A stretch of 64,000 bases of DNA from an uncultured Woeseiaceae bacterium (GCA_905182415.1 CAJJBK010000009.1:1-64000); one strand, 5' to 3'. Shown: positions 28,081-38,250, counted from the first letter of the stretch. Program-made: numbers and translations. Notes: a model not told the origin generated them from the letters alone.

Positions 28081-29184
28081 TCATTTTTTATAATTCCCAG
28101 GTAATACAACCTCAAGTAATTCAAGATCATGAGATAAATTCACAAAGCGAAATTGTGTATTAATCGGGATTGAGCATGTATCGCCTTCACTTAGATCCAT
28201 GAGCTGATTTTTTATTGTTATAGACATAATTCCAACAAGAACGACTAAAAATAAAAATTCAGCATCATGTTGTCTAGCCTGATATTCAAAACCATCAGTG
28301 GGAGTTAACACATTCACTGTCGCTTCGCCATCGGTAGCACAATCAATGCCAGTATCTCTAACATTGAAGCCATCCTTACGGAAGAATATATCCATTGCTT
28401 CAGTTTTTTTATGAAAAACAAACTTTTGACCATTATATTTACGATCCCGCTGAATAGTCGATGTTGGTAATAACATGTCATGGTCAACTAATGTTTTATG
28501 CTCCGCTGGACAACCAATCTCAATCACTTCGAAATTATCAGAACACTCTAATACTTGATGTCTAATATGAGGTGGCTGAAGCACACAGTCGCCAGCATTC
28601 ATTATAAATGGCTTTCCTTGGTCCTCATATACAACTTTTACCCAGCCCTTATAACAATAGATCATTTGAAAGCGCACATGGTGATAGTGAACATAGTCAG
28701 GCACTGGCCCTCCTTTGATGATCCTAATATGAGAGGCAATAAAGCGCCCCCCTAGACGATTAGGTATTAGATCCCTATATTGCATGCCTGCTCGACCATT
28801 AATCCAATCACTGCCATCCTTCATACGTTGAATAACCATTTTCTCATAGAGAGGTGGCATGATTAATTCATCCTGACACTTGATATCATTAAACTTAAAA
28901 TATAATCGAACTCCACTAGGAGTTTGTATTACGTCCTTATTTTTTGATAAAAAATAATCATCATCACAGATCAGATTAATCGAAAGATCAGTATCAATAT
29001 TACTTTTTAACAATCGAATTGATAACCCATAGCCCAGCAGAATAGCTGTATGCGGTGAGTCTGCAGGATAAATCATACTTAGTTTAAAACCAGCTTTATC
29101 AATAAAAAATTTTAGATTTTTATTAAATTCTTTACAATTTAGCTCAATCTCAGCCGATAAAGTTACATTCTCGTCAATCATCAA
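28081..29184 (-). CDS. Bicupin protein with N-terminal glyoxalase-like region
   Basis: In this 367-residue protein, residues about 1-95 resemble half of a vicinal-oxygen-chelate (glyoxalase) fold. A first cupin (about 150-230) has a likely metal site, HYHHVRF...GDCVLQPPHIRHQVLE. A second cupin (about 285-365) has a weaker motif, RQHDAEF. It could be a dioxygenase or a binding protein; the function is not assigned. It stands alone on the minus strand between the NSS and cystine transporter genes. Confidence 0.7.
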   Translation of the reverse strand: MMIDENVTLSAEIELNCKEFNKNLKFFIDKAGFKLSMIYPADSPHTAILLGYGLSIRLLKSNIDTDLSINLICDDDYFLSKNKDVIQTPSGVRLYFKFNDIKCQDELIMPPLYEKMVIQRMKDGSDWINGRAGMQYRDLIPNRLGGRFIASHIRIIKGGPVPDYVHYHHVRFQMIYCYKGWVKVVYEDQGKPFIMNAGDCVLQPPHIRHQVLECSDNFEVIEIGCPAEHKTLVDHDMLLPTSTIQRDRKYNGQKFVFHKKTEAMDIFFRKDGFNVRDTGIDCATDGEATVNVLTPTDGFEYQARQHDAEFLFLVVLVGIMSITIKNQLMDLSEGDTCSIPINTQFRFVNLSHDLELLEVVLPGNYKK

Positions 29185-29236
29185 ATTATCATACTATATT
29201 TATAATTTACTGAATTTAAATTCATTAGAAAATGAT

Positions 29237-30610
29237 CTAAATACTTTTTGCTTCTGTTAGCTCCGAATTGGTTTCTTCAATTTTCAAAATACGCCCAGTT
29301 ATAACACCCGCCATCATTGAGCCATTCACATTTAATGCAGTTCGCGCCATATCAATAAGTGGCTCTATTGATATTAATAATGCTACTAAAGCTACTGGAA
29401 AACCCATTGCTGGCAATACAACCAAGGCAGCAAATGTCGCGCCACCGCCTACTCCTGCTATACCAAATGAGCTTATGGTAACAATCATCACTAACGATAG
29501 AATAAACATAGGATCCATCGGATTAACACCCATTGAAGGGGCAATCATCGCTGCCAGCATTGCTGGGTATATTCCGGCGCAACCATTTTGGCCAATCGTT
29601 GAACCGAGTGTCGCAGAAAGATTAGCAATAGATTGTGGGACATGTAATTTATCTACCTGAGTCTCAACATTCAAAGGGATAGTCGCAGCAGAACTTCTGG
29701 AGGTAAATGCAAATGTCAAAACAGGCCAAATATCTTTGAAATATTGCAGAACATTGACGCCATTCATTCTTAATATAAGAGCGTGAATTACAAACATAAG
29801 TGCGATTGCTACGTAAGATGCCAATACAAAATTAATCAGATCAAAGATATCACTCGCGTTTGATCCTGCAACCACTTTGGTCATTAAAGCCAAAATACCA
29901 TATGGGGTTAATAGCATGATCATTCGAACAAGCTTCATGATAATGGCTTGGGTTGTTTCAATAAAAGAGACAATAGATGTCGCTTTTTCCTGATCTTCTT
30001 TTGCTACCATTAATGCAGCTATACCAAATAAAATCCCAAAAATGACTACTGCAATTACCGATGTTGGCCTTGCTCCAGTTAAGTCAGAAAAAATATTAGA
30101 AGGTATAAATCGAACTAGCATATCAGCCAAGCCTAAACTAGCAATTGACTCTTGTCGGGATATTAATGAGTCAGCCCTTGAAAGTTCTCTTGCCCCTTCC
30201 GTTAAGCCATCCATAGATAAACCAAATAGATTTGAAATTCCAGCGCCCACAAGAGCAGCGATCATGGTTGTACCTAATAATATAAATACTACCGAAAAAC
30301 CAACCTTGCCTAGGGAAGCTATGTCTCGCATCTTAACGACCGCGGCAATCATCATTGTTAATACTAAAGGCATAATTACCATTCGTAATAGATTCACATA
30401 GCTGGAGCCAATTACATTCGTCCATATGAGTGTATCTTGTATAATTTCATTTCTATCAACGTATAAAAATTGTAAGGCTAGACCAAAAAATATCCCAAAA
30501 AATAATCCAAGAAGTATTTGCTTTGATAGCGTTATTCCAGATTTCATTTGGCGTGCGATGAAAAGAATTAATAGGGCAAAAACGAAAATATTGAAGATGA
30601 CTGCGAACAT
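29237..30610 (-). CDS. tcyP: L-cystine transporter, DAACS family
   Basis: The 457-residue Na+ or H+ dicarboxylate/amino-acid symporter has the DAACS hairpin signature TSRSSAATIPLNVE and the C-terminal NVNGSMMAG segment. These residues and the long N-terminal part match TcyP/YdjN cystine importers more than glutamate carriers. It would supply cystine as a sulfur source. The assignment within the family is by eye. Confidence 0.85.
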   Translation of the reverse strand: MFAVIFNIFVFALLILFIARQMKSGITLSKQILLGLFFGIFFGLALQFLYVDRNEIIQDTLIWTNVIGSSYVNLLRMVIMPLVLTMMIAAVVKMRDIASLGKVGFSVVFILLGTTMIAALVGAGISNLFGLSMDGLTEGARELSRADSLISRQESIASLGLADMLVRFIPSNIFSDLTGARPTSVIAVVIFGILFGIAALMVAKEDQEKATSIVSFIETTQAIIMKLVRMIMLLTPYGILALMTKVVAGSNASDIFDLINFVLASYVAIALMFVIHALILRMNGVNVLQYFKDIWPVLTFAFTSRSSAATIPLNVETQVDKLHVPQSIANLSATLGSTIGQNGCAGIYPAMLAAMIAPSMGVNPMDPMFILSLVMIVTISSFGIAGVGGGATFAALVVLPAMGFPVALVALLISIEPLIDMARTALNVNGSMMAGVITGRILKIEETNSELTEAKSI

Positions 30611-30760
30611 AATTTTCTCCTTAATTAGTGTTTATCTAAACACGTTATAAGCAGTAGTTAAAGTATATGATCTAGTTTTTTCATATTACGATACAGCTAT
30701 CAAGAAAAGTGATAAAATTTAGTAACTATATAAAAAAATAAAGTGCTGGAGATAAAACAT

Positions 30761-31888
30761 ATGCCTGTCTTACCTGATTTTAAACTAGAAACATTTTTCT
30801 CAAAATGGGAATTTAATGCTAAGTATCATATGTGCGCATCAGATATGGAATCAATGACTCTACAAGAATTACTAAATTTAAGCAGCGATCAAGACAGAGA
30901 AAACTGGAATAATTTAAATTTTAAATATATTGAAACCTATGGATCACCAGAATTAAGGCTAGCAGTGGCAGACAGTTACAAAAAACTATCATCAGAGAAT
31001 ATTTTGGCTTTTGCGGGGGCTCAAGAAGGCATTTATGTGGCCATGCATTGCATACTCCAGGAAGACGATCATGCCATCATTATTACACCCAATTATCAAT
31101 CTTCAGAAACGATTCCAGCTTCAATTTGTGAAGTATCAGGAGTAGGTCTAGAAGCAGATAATAACTGGGATCTGGATTTGCAAAAAATCAAAGATGCTAT
31201 TCGGCCGAATACACGTCTAATTTCAATTAATTTTCCTCATAACCCAACCGGTAAAGTTATCTCAATAGAGACCCTAAATGATCTAATTAATATTGCTAGA
31301 GAACAAGATATTTACTTATTTAGTGATGAAGTATATCGATTAATGGAGCGAAGTGAAGGTATTAGATTACCTCAAATAGCTGATATATATGAAAAAGGCT
31401 TATCTTTAAACGTGATGTCTAAATCATATGGCCTGCCTGGTTTGCGAATCGGCTGGATTGCCTCACAAGATCTGGAATTGCTGGATAAAATGGAAAAAAT
31501 GAAACATTACTTATCCATCTGCAACTCATCGCCCAGTGAATTTCTAGCAGTAATTGCCCTAAAATCAAGCGCTAATATTCTAAAGCGTAATCATAAAATC
31601 ATAGAAAATAACTTAAAATTACTGAATTCATTTTTTACTCAGCATAGAGATTTATTTGAATGGAATGAGCCCGATGGAGGATGCATTGGCTATCCGAAAT
31701 ATCTCGGTTCTGAAGGTGTTATGACATTTTGCGAACGCTTATTAGAAGAACACGGTATTATGTTATTACCGGGAACTATCTATAAATCTGCTATTGGACC
31801 AACACCCAATAATCATTTTAGAGTTGGTTATGGTCGTATTGCTATGCAAGATGGTCTTAGGAAATTTCAAGAAATCCTAGATAATTAA
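30761..31888 (+). CDS. Class I/II PLP-dependent aminotransferase
   Basis: A fold-type I aminotransferase of 375 residues from the ATG at 30761, which has GGAG nine bases upstream; a GTG at 30743 in frame is less likely. Key residues: FPHNPTGK, FSDEVYR with the PLP Asp, and the Schiff-base Lys in MSKSYGLPGLRIGW. The substrate is unknown. It is close to a cystine transporter and amino-acid transporters, but on the opposite strand. Confidence 0.85.
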   Translation: MPVLPDFKLETFFSKWEFNAKYHMCASDMESMTLQELLNLSSDQDRENWNNLNFKYIETYGSPELRLAVADSYKKLSSENILAFAGAQEGIYVAMHCILQEDDHAIIITPNYQSSETIPASICEVSGVGLEADNNWDLDLQKIKDAIRPNTRLISINFPHNPTGKVISIETLNDLINIAREQDIYLFSDEVYRLMERSEGIRLPQIADIYEKGLSLNVMSKSYGLPGLRIGWIASQDLELLDKMEKMKHYLSICNSSPSEFLAVIALKSSANILKRNHKIIENNLKLLNSFFTQHRDLFEWNEPDGGCIGYPKYLGSEGVMTFCERLLEEHGIMLLPGTIYKSAIGPTPNNHFRVGYGRIAMQDGLRKFQEILDN

Positions 31889-31893
31889 AAAAG

Positions 31894-33654
31894 TTAATTA
31901 TTTCTAGGGACTCTTATTCGATCAACCAGATCGAATACATCTTGTGGTGGTTTTTCGGTCGCATGAGAAACAACGATTGCCACCATGATATTCAATATCA
32001 TACCGATAACACCGATTCCTTCAGGAGAAATTCCAAACAACCAATTCGAGGCTATATTTTCACCCCATGGAGATCCTAACCACTTCAAGAATAATCCCTT
32101 AAAGAATTCAATGTAACCATAAGTAAACAGCAATCCGGTCAACATACCAGCAATGGCGCCATATTTATTTATTCTTTTATAGAAAATTCCTAAAAATATA
32201 ACAGGAAACAGTGAGGCTGCTGCTAGACCAAATGCAAATGCAACTACTTCTGCAACCCAGCCTGGAGGGTCAAAACCTAAATACCCAGCAATTAATATAG
32301 CTACAGCTGCAGCAATCCTACCAACCAATAATTCATTCTTTTCTGAAATATCAGGCCTAAGAATTCCTTTTACAATATCGTGCGAAATGGATGAAGAGAT
32401 TACGAGCAATAACCCAGCAGCAGTTGATAAGGCTGCTGCTATACCCCCGGCCGCAACTAATGCAATAACCCAATTAGGCAATCCAGCAATTTCTGGATTT
32501 GCTAATACCATTATATCTCGATCTACCTTTAATTCATTTCCCTGCCATCCATATTTTGATGCTTGATCGGTAAACTTAGAATTCTGATCGTTATAAAACT
32601 GAATTCGTCCATCATTATTTTTATCCTCAAATTCAACCAAACCAGTTTGCTGCCATCTCACCATCCAATCAGGACGATTGGCATATAATAAGTTACCCTC
32701 TGAGGTGCCAATTTCTCCTGGTTGTACAGTATTGATAAGATTATATCGAGCCATTGACCCAACTGCAGGGGCTGTAGTATATAAAATTGCAATAAATAAC
32801 AAAGCAAATCCAGCAGATGTTCTGGCGTCTTTCACGGAAGGTACTGTGAAAAATCGAACAATGACATGTGGTAAACCGGCTGTACCCACCATTAAAGCTA
32901 AAGTGATACAAAAAATATCTGTTTTACTTTTTAGGCCTGAGGTGTATTCATTAAAGCCTAGCGCTACCACTATCTCATCCAGTTTATCTAATAAATTAAT
33001 ATTTGTATCACTGATGGTACTCCCGAATGCTAATTGAGGAATCGGATTATCAGTCACTTGCAGGGCAATAAAAATAGCTGGAACGGTATACGCAAATATT
33101 AATACGCAATATTGTGCTACTTGAGTATAAGTAATGCCTTTCATTCCGCCTAATACTGCATAAACAAATACAACACTCATACCAATTAATAGGCCAACAG
33201 ATACGTCTACCTCAAGAAACCGAGAGAAAACAATACCAACACCTCGCATTTGACCTGCCACGTATGTAAAAGAAACGAAGATGAGACAAAAAACTGCAAC
33301 AATTTTTGCTGTTTTTGAGTAATAACGTTCACCAATGAATTCAGGCACCGTAAATTTACCAAATTTACGTAAATAAGGAGCGATAAATAGTGCAAGTAAG
33401 ACATAACCTCCTGTCCAACCCATTAAATAAACCGAAGCATCATAACCTGAAAAAGCGATCAATCCAGCCATGGAGATAAAAGAAGCTGCGCTCATCCAAT
33501 CCGCAGCCGTTGCCATGCCATTTGCAAGTGGTGAAACGGTTTTCCCGGCAATATAAAATTCACCTGTACTGCCAGCTCGCGACCAAATAGCAATCACCAT
33601 ATAAAGCAAAAAAGTAGCCCCAACTACGATATACGTGAGTGTTTTTAAATCCAT
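31894..33654 (-). CDS. Sodium:solute symporter, acetate-permease-like (VC2705 subfamily)
   Basis: The 586-residue SSS-family protein has about 13 helices and motifs such as ATAADWMSAASFISMAGL and GQMRGVGIVFSRFLEVDV. There is a long loop (about 320-375) with an EF-hand-like DKNNDGRIQF sequence. This subfamily is normally encoded with a DUF4212 protein, as here. Members import acetate or other short monocarboxylates, which would feed the glyoxylate shunt encoded at 13-17 kb (inference). Confidence 0.9.
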   Translation of the reverse strand: MDLKTLTYIVVGATFLLYMVIAIWSRAGSTGEFYIAGKTVSPLANGMATAADWMSAASFISMAGLIAFSGYDASVYLMGWTGGYVLLALFIAPYLRKFGKFTVPEFIGERYYSKTAKIVAVFCLIFVSFTYVAGQMRGVGIVFSRFLEVDVSVGLLIGMSVVFVYAVLGGMKGITYTQVAQYCVLIFAYTVPAIFIALQVTDNPIPQLAFGSTISDTNINLLDKLDEIVVALGFNEYTSGLKSKTDIFCITLALMVGTAGLPHVIVRFFTVPSVKDARTSAGFALLFIAILYTTAPAVGSMARYNLINTVQPGEIGTSEGNLLYANRPDWMVRWQQTGLVEFEDKNNDGRIQFYNDQNSKFTDQASKYGWQGNELKVDRDIMVLANPEIAGLPNWVIALVAAGGIAAALSTAAGLLLVISSSISHDIVKGILRPDISEKNELLVGRIAAAVAILIAGYLGFDPPGWVAEVVAFAFGLAAASLFPVIFLGIFYKRINKYGAIAGMLTGLLFTYGYIEFFKGLFLKWLGSPWGENIASNWLFGISPEGIGVIGMILNIMVAIVVSHATEKPPQDVFDLVDRIRVPRNN

Positions 33655-33664
33655 TTGCTAAAGT

Positions 33665-33922
33665 TTACTTCTCATTAACATTAAATTTTTTGTCGAGTTT
33701 ATTCATGCACCATGCATAATAAAAAATTAGGCATACAAAAATATAAATCGACCCTTGTTGAGCAAACCAAAAGCCTAGCTTGAAACCACCGATTTGATAA
33801 ATATTTAATTGATCAACAAATAAAATCCCCAATCCATATGAAGAAAAAAACCATATCACCATACAGCGCGCGAGTAATTTAAGATTTTCTTTCCAGTAAT
33901 CGGAATAATCATGTTGAGCCAT
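33665..33922 (-). CDS. DUF4212 small membrane protein, symporter partner
   Basis: The 85-residue protein has two predicted transmembrane helices and a short charged C-terminus (DKKFNVNEK). The start MAQHDYSDYWKENLKLL is typical of DUF4212. It lies 10 bases upstream of the SSS symporter. This gene pair is widely conserved, so it is probably a small subunit of that transporter. Confidence 0.9.
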   Translation of the reverse strand: MAQHDYSDYWKENLKLLARCMVIWFFSSYGLGILFVDQLNIYQIGGFKLGFWFAQQGSIYIFVCLIFYYAWCMNKLDKKFNVNEK

Positions 33923-34016
33923 AATGAAAAAATATCCTTAAATATATTATGATTAATTTAACAGACTAAGGAAACTTAATCACGATACAATTATCACAAA
34001 AAGAGAATTTAAAATA

Positions 34017-34901
34017 ATGGCGATAGGGAAATTAAAAAAAAAGTTTATCACGGTTAATAACAAGAAGATGGCTTATGCGGAAATGGGTCATGGCGATCCT
34101 ATAGTATTCCAGCATGGCAATCCAACGTCATCCTATTTATGGCGAAACATCATGCCCTACCTAGCAAAGCATGGCCGCTGTATCGCAGTTGATTTAATAG
34201 GTATGGGTGATTCGGATAAATTAGATCATTCTGGGCCAGAGACATATCTTTATGAAGAGCAGCGTGATTTTCTATTCAAAGCATGGAAAAAACTTGGAAT
34301 AAATAAAAATGTAACCCTGGTTTTACATGACTGGGGCTCTGCATTGGGATTTGACTGGGCGTATCAGCACCCTAGTGCTGTTATAGGTATCGCATATATG
34401 GAGGCTATTGTAAAACCAATTAAATGGAATGAATGGCCAGCACTAGCGACCAATATTTTTAAAGCATTCAGATCCAGTAATGGTGAAGATTTAATTTTGA
34501 ATAAAAACCTATTCGTAGAAAGCGTTTTACCCAACTCCATTATCAGAAAATTAAAGGCCGAAGAGATGGCCATATATCGCGAACCATTTATACAACCAGG
34601 AGAGAATCGTCGTCCCACTCTAAGCTGGCCAAGAGAGATCCCAATTGACGGTAGTCCAGAGAATGTTGTAAAGATTGTAAGTAATTATGCTAAATGGCTT
34701 GAAAAATCAGATACGCCAAAATTATTCATCAATGCTGATCCCGGTTCAATTTTAATAGGTAAGCAACGAGATTATTGTCGAACCTGGAAAAATCAATCAG
34801 AAGTAACGGTTCCCGGTAAGCATTTTCTACAAGAAGACTCTGCCGATATCATTGGTTTGAATATCTCTAAATGGAGAAAAAATATTCAGAAAAAAATCTG
34901 A
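34017..34901 (+). CDS. Haloalkane dehalogenase (HLD-II type)
   Basis: An alpha/beta-hydrolase that replaces carbon-bound halogen with hydroxyl. The 294-residue protein has the full site: nucleophile Asp105 in LHDWGS, halide-stabilising Asn35 (HGNPTSS) and Trp106, catalytic acid Glu129 after the nucleophile strand (YMEAIV), and His269 in GKHFLQED. The Asn/Trp pair and the acid position mark the HLD-II group (LinB/DhaA/DbjA). It has no signal peptide and is monocistronic. Marine bacteria often carry such genes, perhaps for natural organohalogens. The substrate is unknown. Confidence 0.9.
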   Translation: MAIGKLKKKFITVNNKKMAYAEMGHGDPIVFQHGNPTSSYLWRNIMPYLAKHGRCIAVDLIGMGDSDKLDHSGPETYLYEEQRDFLFKAWKKLGINKNVTLVLHDWGSALGFDWAYQHPSAVIGIAYMEAIVKPIKWNEWPALATNIFKAFRSSNGEDLILNKNLFVESVLPNSIIRKLKAEEMAIYREPFIQPGENRRPTLSWPREIPIDGSPENVVKIVSNYAKWLEKSDTPKLFINADPGSILIGKQRDYCRTWKNQSEVTVPGKHFLQEDSADIIGLNISKWRKNIQKKI

Positions 34902-34922
34902 TTATTATCAAATCTATAAAGA

Positions 34923-35639
34923 CTAACGATAAGTTAATAATTCTTTAGGTAAATGAGAAACATCATTGAAGTGATCCAACGAAAAGCGAGATCCAGAAAA
35001 AGTGTATTTCGTCATTGAAGAGTTATAAATTCGCCAATTTAACTCGGCTGCTTTCATCTGTGGTGCATCAAGCGCTGTTTGCAAACTAACACCAATAGGT
35101 CCACCAGAAGTAAAAACGCCAATTAGTTCACTTTTTCCTGCTCGCATCATAATTTCTTGAAAAGTATTTCGCACACGATTACTCCAATCATCCCATGTGA
35201 TCGACAATTCAACTTCTTCGGTATTTTGAACCCATGCCTCTAAAATTAATTCAAATAATTTTTGGAAGTATCGATGCCGTTCAGATTCAAGTTTTGCATT
35301 ATTACATTGTTCAAAAAGCTCTGCTGCATGCTTGTTGCTTTCAATTAAATATTTTCCTAGAGTGGTCATGATCTCTTCAGCTGGGTATTCGTTTAAACCT
35401 GGATCTCGTTGAATTTCTGGAAATGAAATTTCATTTTCTAGATAAACATTTGCAACAATCTCAGCAGTATCTATTTGACGAACAAGATCCCCAGAGTAAA
35501 CTACATCAAAATTAGTGGCGGAAGTTACTAATTGCTTACCAAGTATTTTTGCTTGCTCTCTTCCCATATCTGAAAGCTGATCATAATTATCTGATAAGAA
35601 GCTAGCTTGCCCATGTCTAATTAAGAACAAATGACTCAT
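34923..35639 (-). CDS. Histidine phosphatase-family protein
   Basis: The 238-residue cytoplasmic protein has the phosphohistidine motif LIRHGQAS (6-13) and a later acidic/His pair near GVFTSGGPIGVS, where the usual second His is not obvious. The family includes phosphoglycerate mutases and small-molecule phosphatases. The substrate is not assigned. It is convergent with the dehalogenase gene. Confidence 0.82.
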   Translation of the reverse strand: MSHLFLIRHGQASFLSDNYDQLSDMGREQAKILGKQLVTSATNFDVVYSGDLVRQIDTAEIVANVYLENEISFPEIQRDPGLNEYPAEEIMTTLGKYLIESNKHAAELFEQCNNAKLESERHRYFQKLFELILEAWVQNTEEVELSITWDDWSNRVRNTFQEIMMRAGKSELIGVFTSGGPIGVSLQTALDAPQMKAAELNWRIYNSSMTKYTFSGSRFSLDHFNDVSHLPKELLTYR

Positions 35640-35776
35640 TTTTTTACCTTTTCATTTAACGAAGATTTATTGAATAAAGATAACTCATAAGTTACTTTGT
35701 TCTTAATCTAAGCATAGATAAGTATCAGATTACACTTATTCTTATGTAAAATTTAACAATGTAATTAAAGGTTATT

Positions 35777-36565
35777 ATGATTATTGAAAAAATTTGGACG
35801 GGGAATGCATATCGAAATTTTAATTATTTAATCGTTTGTCCAGATACAGGAGAAGCATTGGCTATTGACCCTCTCGATCATAAGCAATGCCTAAGTATAG
35901 CAAAAAAGAATAATTGGGATATTACGCAGATACTAAATACACATGATCATTGGGATCATATCGGTGGAAACTCTGAGGTTGTTAGCGTTACTTCTGCGAA
36001 GATAATTGCCCACCAAAATGCAAAAGACCTCATCCCTAATATTAGTCGTGGGGTTAAGCATGGAGAAATTATAAAAGTTGGAAAGTCAATTGAACTCGAA
36101 TGCTTAGATACACCAGGGCATACCATGAGTCATATTTGCTTACTCTCTCATACTGAAATACCTGCCCTTTTTAGTGGTGATACTTTATTCAATGCTGGTG
36201 CTGGAAACTGTCATAATGGTGGAAACCCACAAGAACTTTATAAAACATTCGCAGATCAACTTAATAAGCTTCCGTCAACTACGCAAATTTTTCCTGGTCA
36301 TGATTACTTGATAAATAACTTAGAATTTACCTTAGATAGGGAGCCTGATAATGAGTTCGCAAAAAAATTACTAAAAACAAATAAATATAAAGATCCAACT
36401 ACAATTATCACCACTATTGGGGAAGAAAAAAACTTCAATGCTTTTTTTCGCCTTCAAAATCCTAATATCATTGAAAAATTACGAGAATCATTCAAAGATC
36501 TTGAATCAAGCCCATCACCAGAGACGGTTTTTATAAAGCTTAGAGAATTGAGAAATCACTGGTAG
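35777..36565 (+). CDS. gloB: Hydroxyacylglutathione hydrolase (glyoxalase II)
   Basis: It hydrolyses S-lactoylglutathione to lactate and glutathione in methylglyoxal detoxification. The 262-residue metallo-beta-lactamase-fold enzyme has the dinuclear metal site THDHWDHIGG, later DTPGHTMSHI and FSGDTLF, PGHDYL, and a C-terminal helical domain of the usual length. Monocistronic, starting MIIEKIWTGNAYRNFNYL. Confidence 0.93.
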   Translation: MIIEKIWTGNAYRNFNYLIVCPDTGEALAIDPLDHKQCLSIAKKNNWDITQILNTHDHWDHIGGNSEVVSVTSAKIIAHQNAKDLIPNISRGVKHGEIIKVGKSIELECLDTPGHTMSHICLLSHTEIPALFSGDTLFNAGAGNCHNGGNPQELYKTFADQLNKLPSTTQIFPGHDYLINNLEFTLDREPDNEFAKKLLKTNKYKDPTTIITTIGEEKNFNAFFRLQNPNIIEKLRESFKDLESSPSPETVFIKLRELRNHW

Positions 36566-36588
36566 AAATAATTAAAAGAATCAGTAAA

Positions 36589-37416
36589 TTAATTAAGACC
36601 TAACCTAGACTCAATTTCCATGAGTAATTTTATCTGATTATCACTAGGACTTATAACATGCCGAGAAGCAAGCCATAGCCAATAAATAGCATCATACAAT
36701 CTTTTTTGCATTAATAGTTCTTCGTACTGCTCATTTGTATGGCCATCATAATATTCATCCATAATAGTTTGCTCTAGAGATTTTTTGAGCCTATGACAGC
36801 AACTCAGCGAGGCAATATCAAACATTGGATTATTGTCACTCGCATACTCCCAATCAATTATAAATAATGGCTTAAATCCGATAATATTGGCAGCTACAAC
36901 ATCATTATGACAACAGCATTGAGATTCAATTGATCCATATCGTTTAATAAATGCAATGCATTTTCTGCCAAAATCAGCATATTCAGAACTTGATTGTAAA
37001 TTAGAAAAATAATTATTTGCTATTACTTCTGGTTCAAAAGAAGAGCCAGTTTTTGGCAAGGAATGAATTTTACGAAAAAGTTGAGCTAATAATTTTAAAT
37101 TTTTTCGATCATAGAGATCTTTTTCAACCCACAGCTCTTTATCAATAAATAAAGTAAGTAGAATACTATTATCGCTATCTTTAAATATTACCTCAGGAGC
37201 AATACCTGCTGTGAAAGCATTTTGTAATGTTATTAATTCTTGATGTCGATCAATTTTAAAGGATTCGGTATGCTTTGCATTAATTCTTAAAACATATGAA
37301 TGTCTATTTGTTATTAATTTGAACGACTGATTTGTTAAACCAGCTAATGGTTGAATAGAATTAACCTCATTTGAAATTGTATTTGGCACTAAAGCCAATA
37401 ATGATTCGTATTCCAT
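36589..37416 (-). CDS. APH-family kinase, probable thiamine kinase
   Basis: The 275-residue aminoglycoside/choline-kinase-fold protein has an N-terminal lysine-poor lobe with SYVLRINAKHTES, Brenner motif HNDVVAANI and the metal-binding IDWEYA. It is last in the TPP-riboswitch operon after the PnuT-like permease, with TAATG stop-start overlap. ThiK (YcfN), the E. coli thiamine kinase, belongs to the same fold, so phosphorylation of imported thiamine is the best guess. Choline or another small alcohol cannot be excluded. Confidence 0.78.
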   Translation of the reverse strand: MEYESLLALVPNTISNEVNSIQPLAGLTNQSFKLITNRHSYVLRINAKHTESFKIDRHQELITLQNAFTAGIAPEVIFKDSDNSILLTLFIDKELWVEKDLYDRKNLKLLAQLFRKIHSLPKTGSSFEPEVIANNYFSNLQSSSEYADFGRKCIAFIKRYGSIESQCCCHNDVVAANIIGFKPLFIIDWEYASDNNPMFDIASLSCCHRLKKSLEQTIMDEYYDGHTNEQYEELLMQKRLYDAIYWLWLASRHVISPSDNQIKLLMEIESRLGLN

Positions 37417-37973
37417 TAAGTCACTTGATCGTTATAACTGCGTTTCCAGGCTACCATACCAAAAGGAATGAGAAAAATATAAGCTACAAATAACAATGCC
37501 GTAGCTTCTAGATCACGTGACCAGTATATCGCTATAGAAAATAAATCAATTACTAACCAATACCACCAGTTCTCAAGTACTTTTTTAGCTACTAAATAAG
37601 TTGCCCATATTGAAAAATAAGTTGTCATAGAGTCCAAATAAGGATAACTGGCATCGGTGTATATTGATAAAAAATATCCACTAAAAATAGAAATTAAGAT
37701 TAATAATGCAATGGCAAAGAAATGATTTTTAAGACTCCATATTGAAATATTTAAACCTGTCATATATCCCTTTTTAGCTGACCAAGAGTACCAACCATAA
37801 ATAGCCATAAGAAAATAAAATAGATTTAGCAAAGACTCCATATATAACTTTGCTTCAATAAATATAAAGATATAAATTGAGGTACTTATAGCTGCACATA
37901 TCCAACATAAGATATTTTGACGAATTGCCAAAATTAGATATAAAAGAGCCAAAATAACAGCGAGAATTTCCAT
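37416..37973 (-). CDS. pnuT: PnuC-family permease, probable thiamine transporter PnuT
   Basis: The 185-residue inner-membrane protein has about seven helices and PnuC-family motifs YGWYSWS and ENWWYWLVID. PnuC proteins move nicotinamide riboside or related vitamins by facilitated diffusion with trapping by phosphorylation. Those in TPP-riboswitch operons are called PnuT and carry thiamine. Here the riboswitch, thiamine-binding protein and downstream kinase point to thiamine. Confidence 0.87.
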   Translation of the reverse strand: MEILAVILALLYLILAIRQNILCWICAAISTSIYIFIFIEAKLYMESLLNLFYFLMAIYGWYSWSAKKGYMTGLNISIWSLKNHFFAIALLILISIFSGYFLSIYTDASYPYLDSMTTYFSIWATYLVAKKVLENWWYWLVIDLFSIAIYWSRDLEATALLFVAYIFLIPFGMVAWKRSYNDQVT

Positions 37974-37996
37974 GATCTTAATATAAAACTAAAACA

Positions 37997-38245
37997 TTAA
38001 TCCGAGATAGGATTATTTAGTATTTTTATAGCGAAAACTGCTTTATCTTGATTTTTGAAAGTTTCTTTTATTTCTTGATTTAATATACCCATCACTAAAT
38101 CATATTCACCTTTTATTTGAGTACTCATACTATTGGTTATTACTGTTAATGATGAGTGCTCATTAAGTCGGGAGATAAAATTACTGATTGGTGGAATGAA
38201 ATTTTTATCTAGGGGATACAAGCTAATATCAACGGCTATTATCAT
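37997..38245 (-). CDS. Thiamine-binding protein of the YkoF/MTH1187 family
   Basis: The 82-residue protein MIIAVDISLYPLDKNF... with TNSMSTQIKGEYD fits the small ferredoxin-like Thiamine_BP (DUF77) fold, for which YkoF binds thiamine or HMP. It has no signal peptide, so it is cytoplasmic. It starts 5 bases after the TonB receptor and precedes the PnuT permease. It may buffer or sense imported thiamine. The family call is by pattern and context. Confidence 0.75.
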   Translation of the reverse strand: MIIAVDISLYPLDKNFIPPISNFISRLNEHSSLTVITNSMSTQIKGEYDLVMGILNQEIKETFKNQDKAVFAIKILNNPISD

Positions 38246-38250
38246 AATGA

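Noticed and set aside
29268-30401. Two plus-strand ORFs of about 120-130 codons opposite the cystine transporter
   Set aside because: Antisense shadows rich in Ala, Thr and Pro; the minus-strand gene has clear family motifs.
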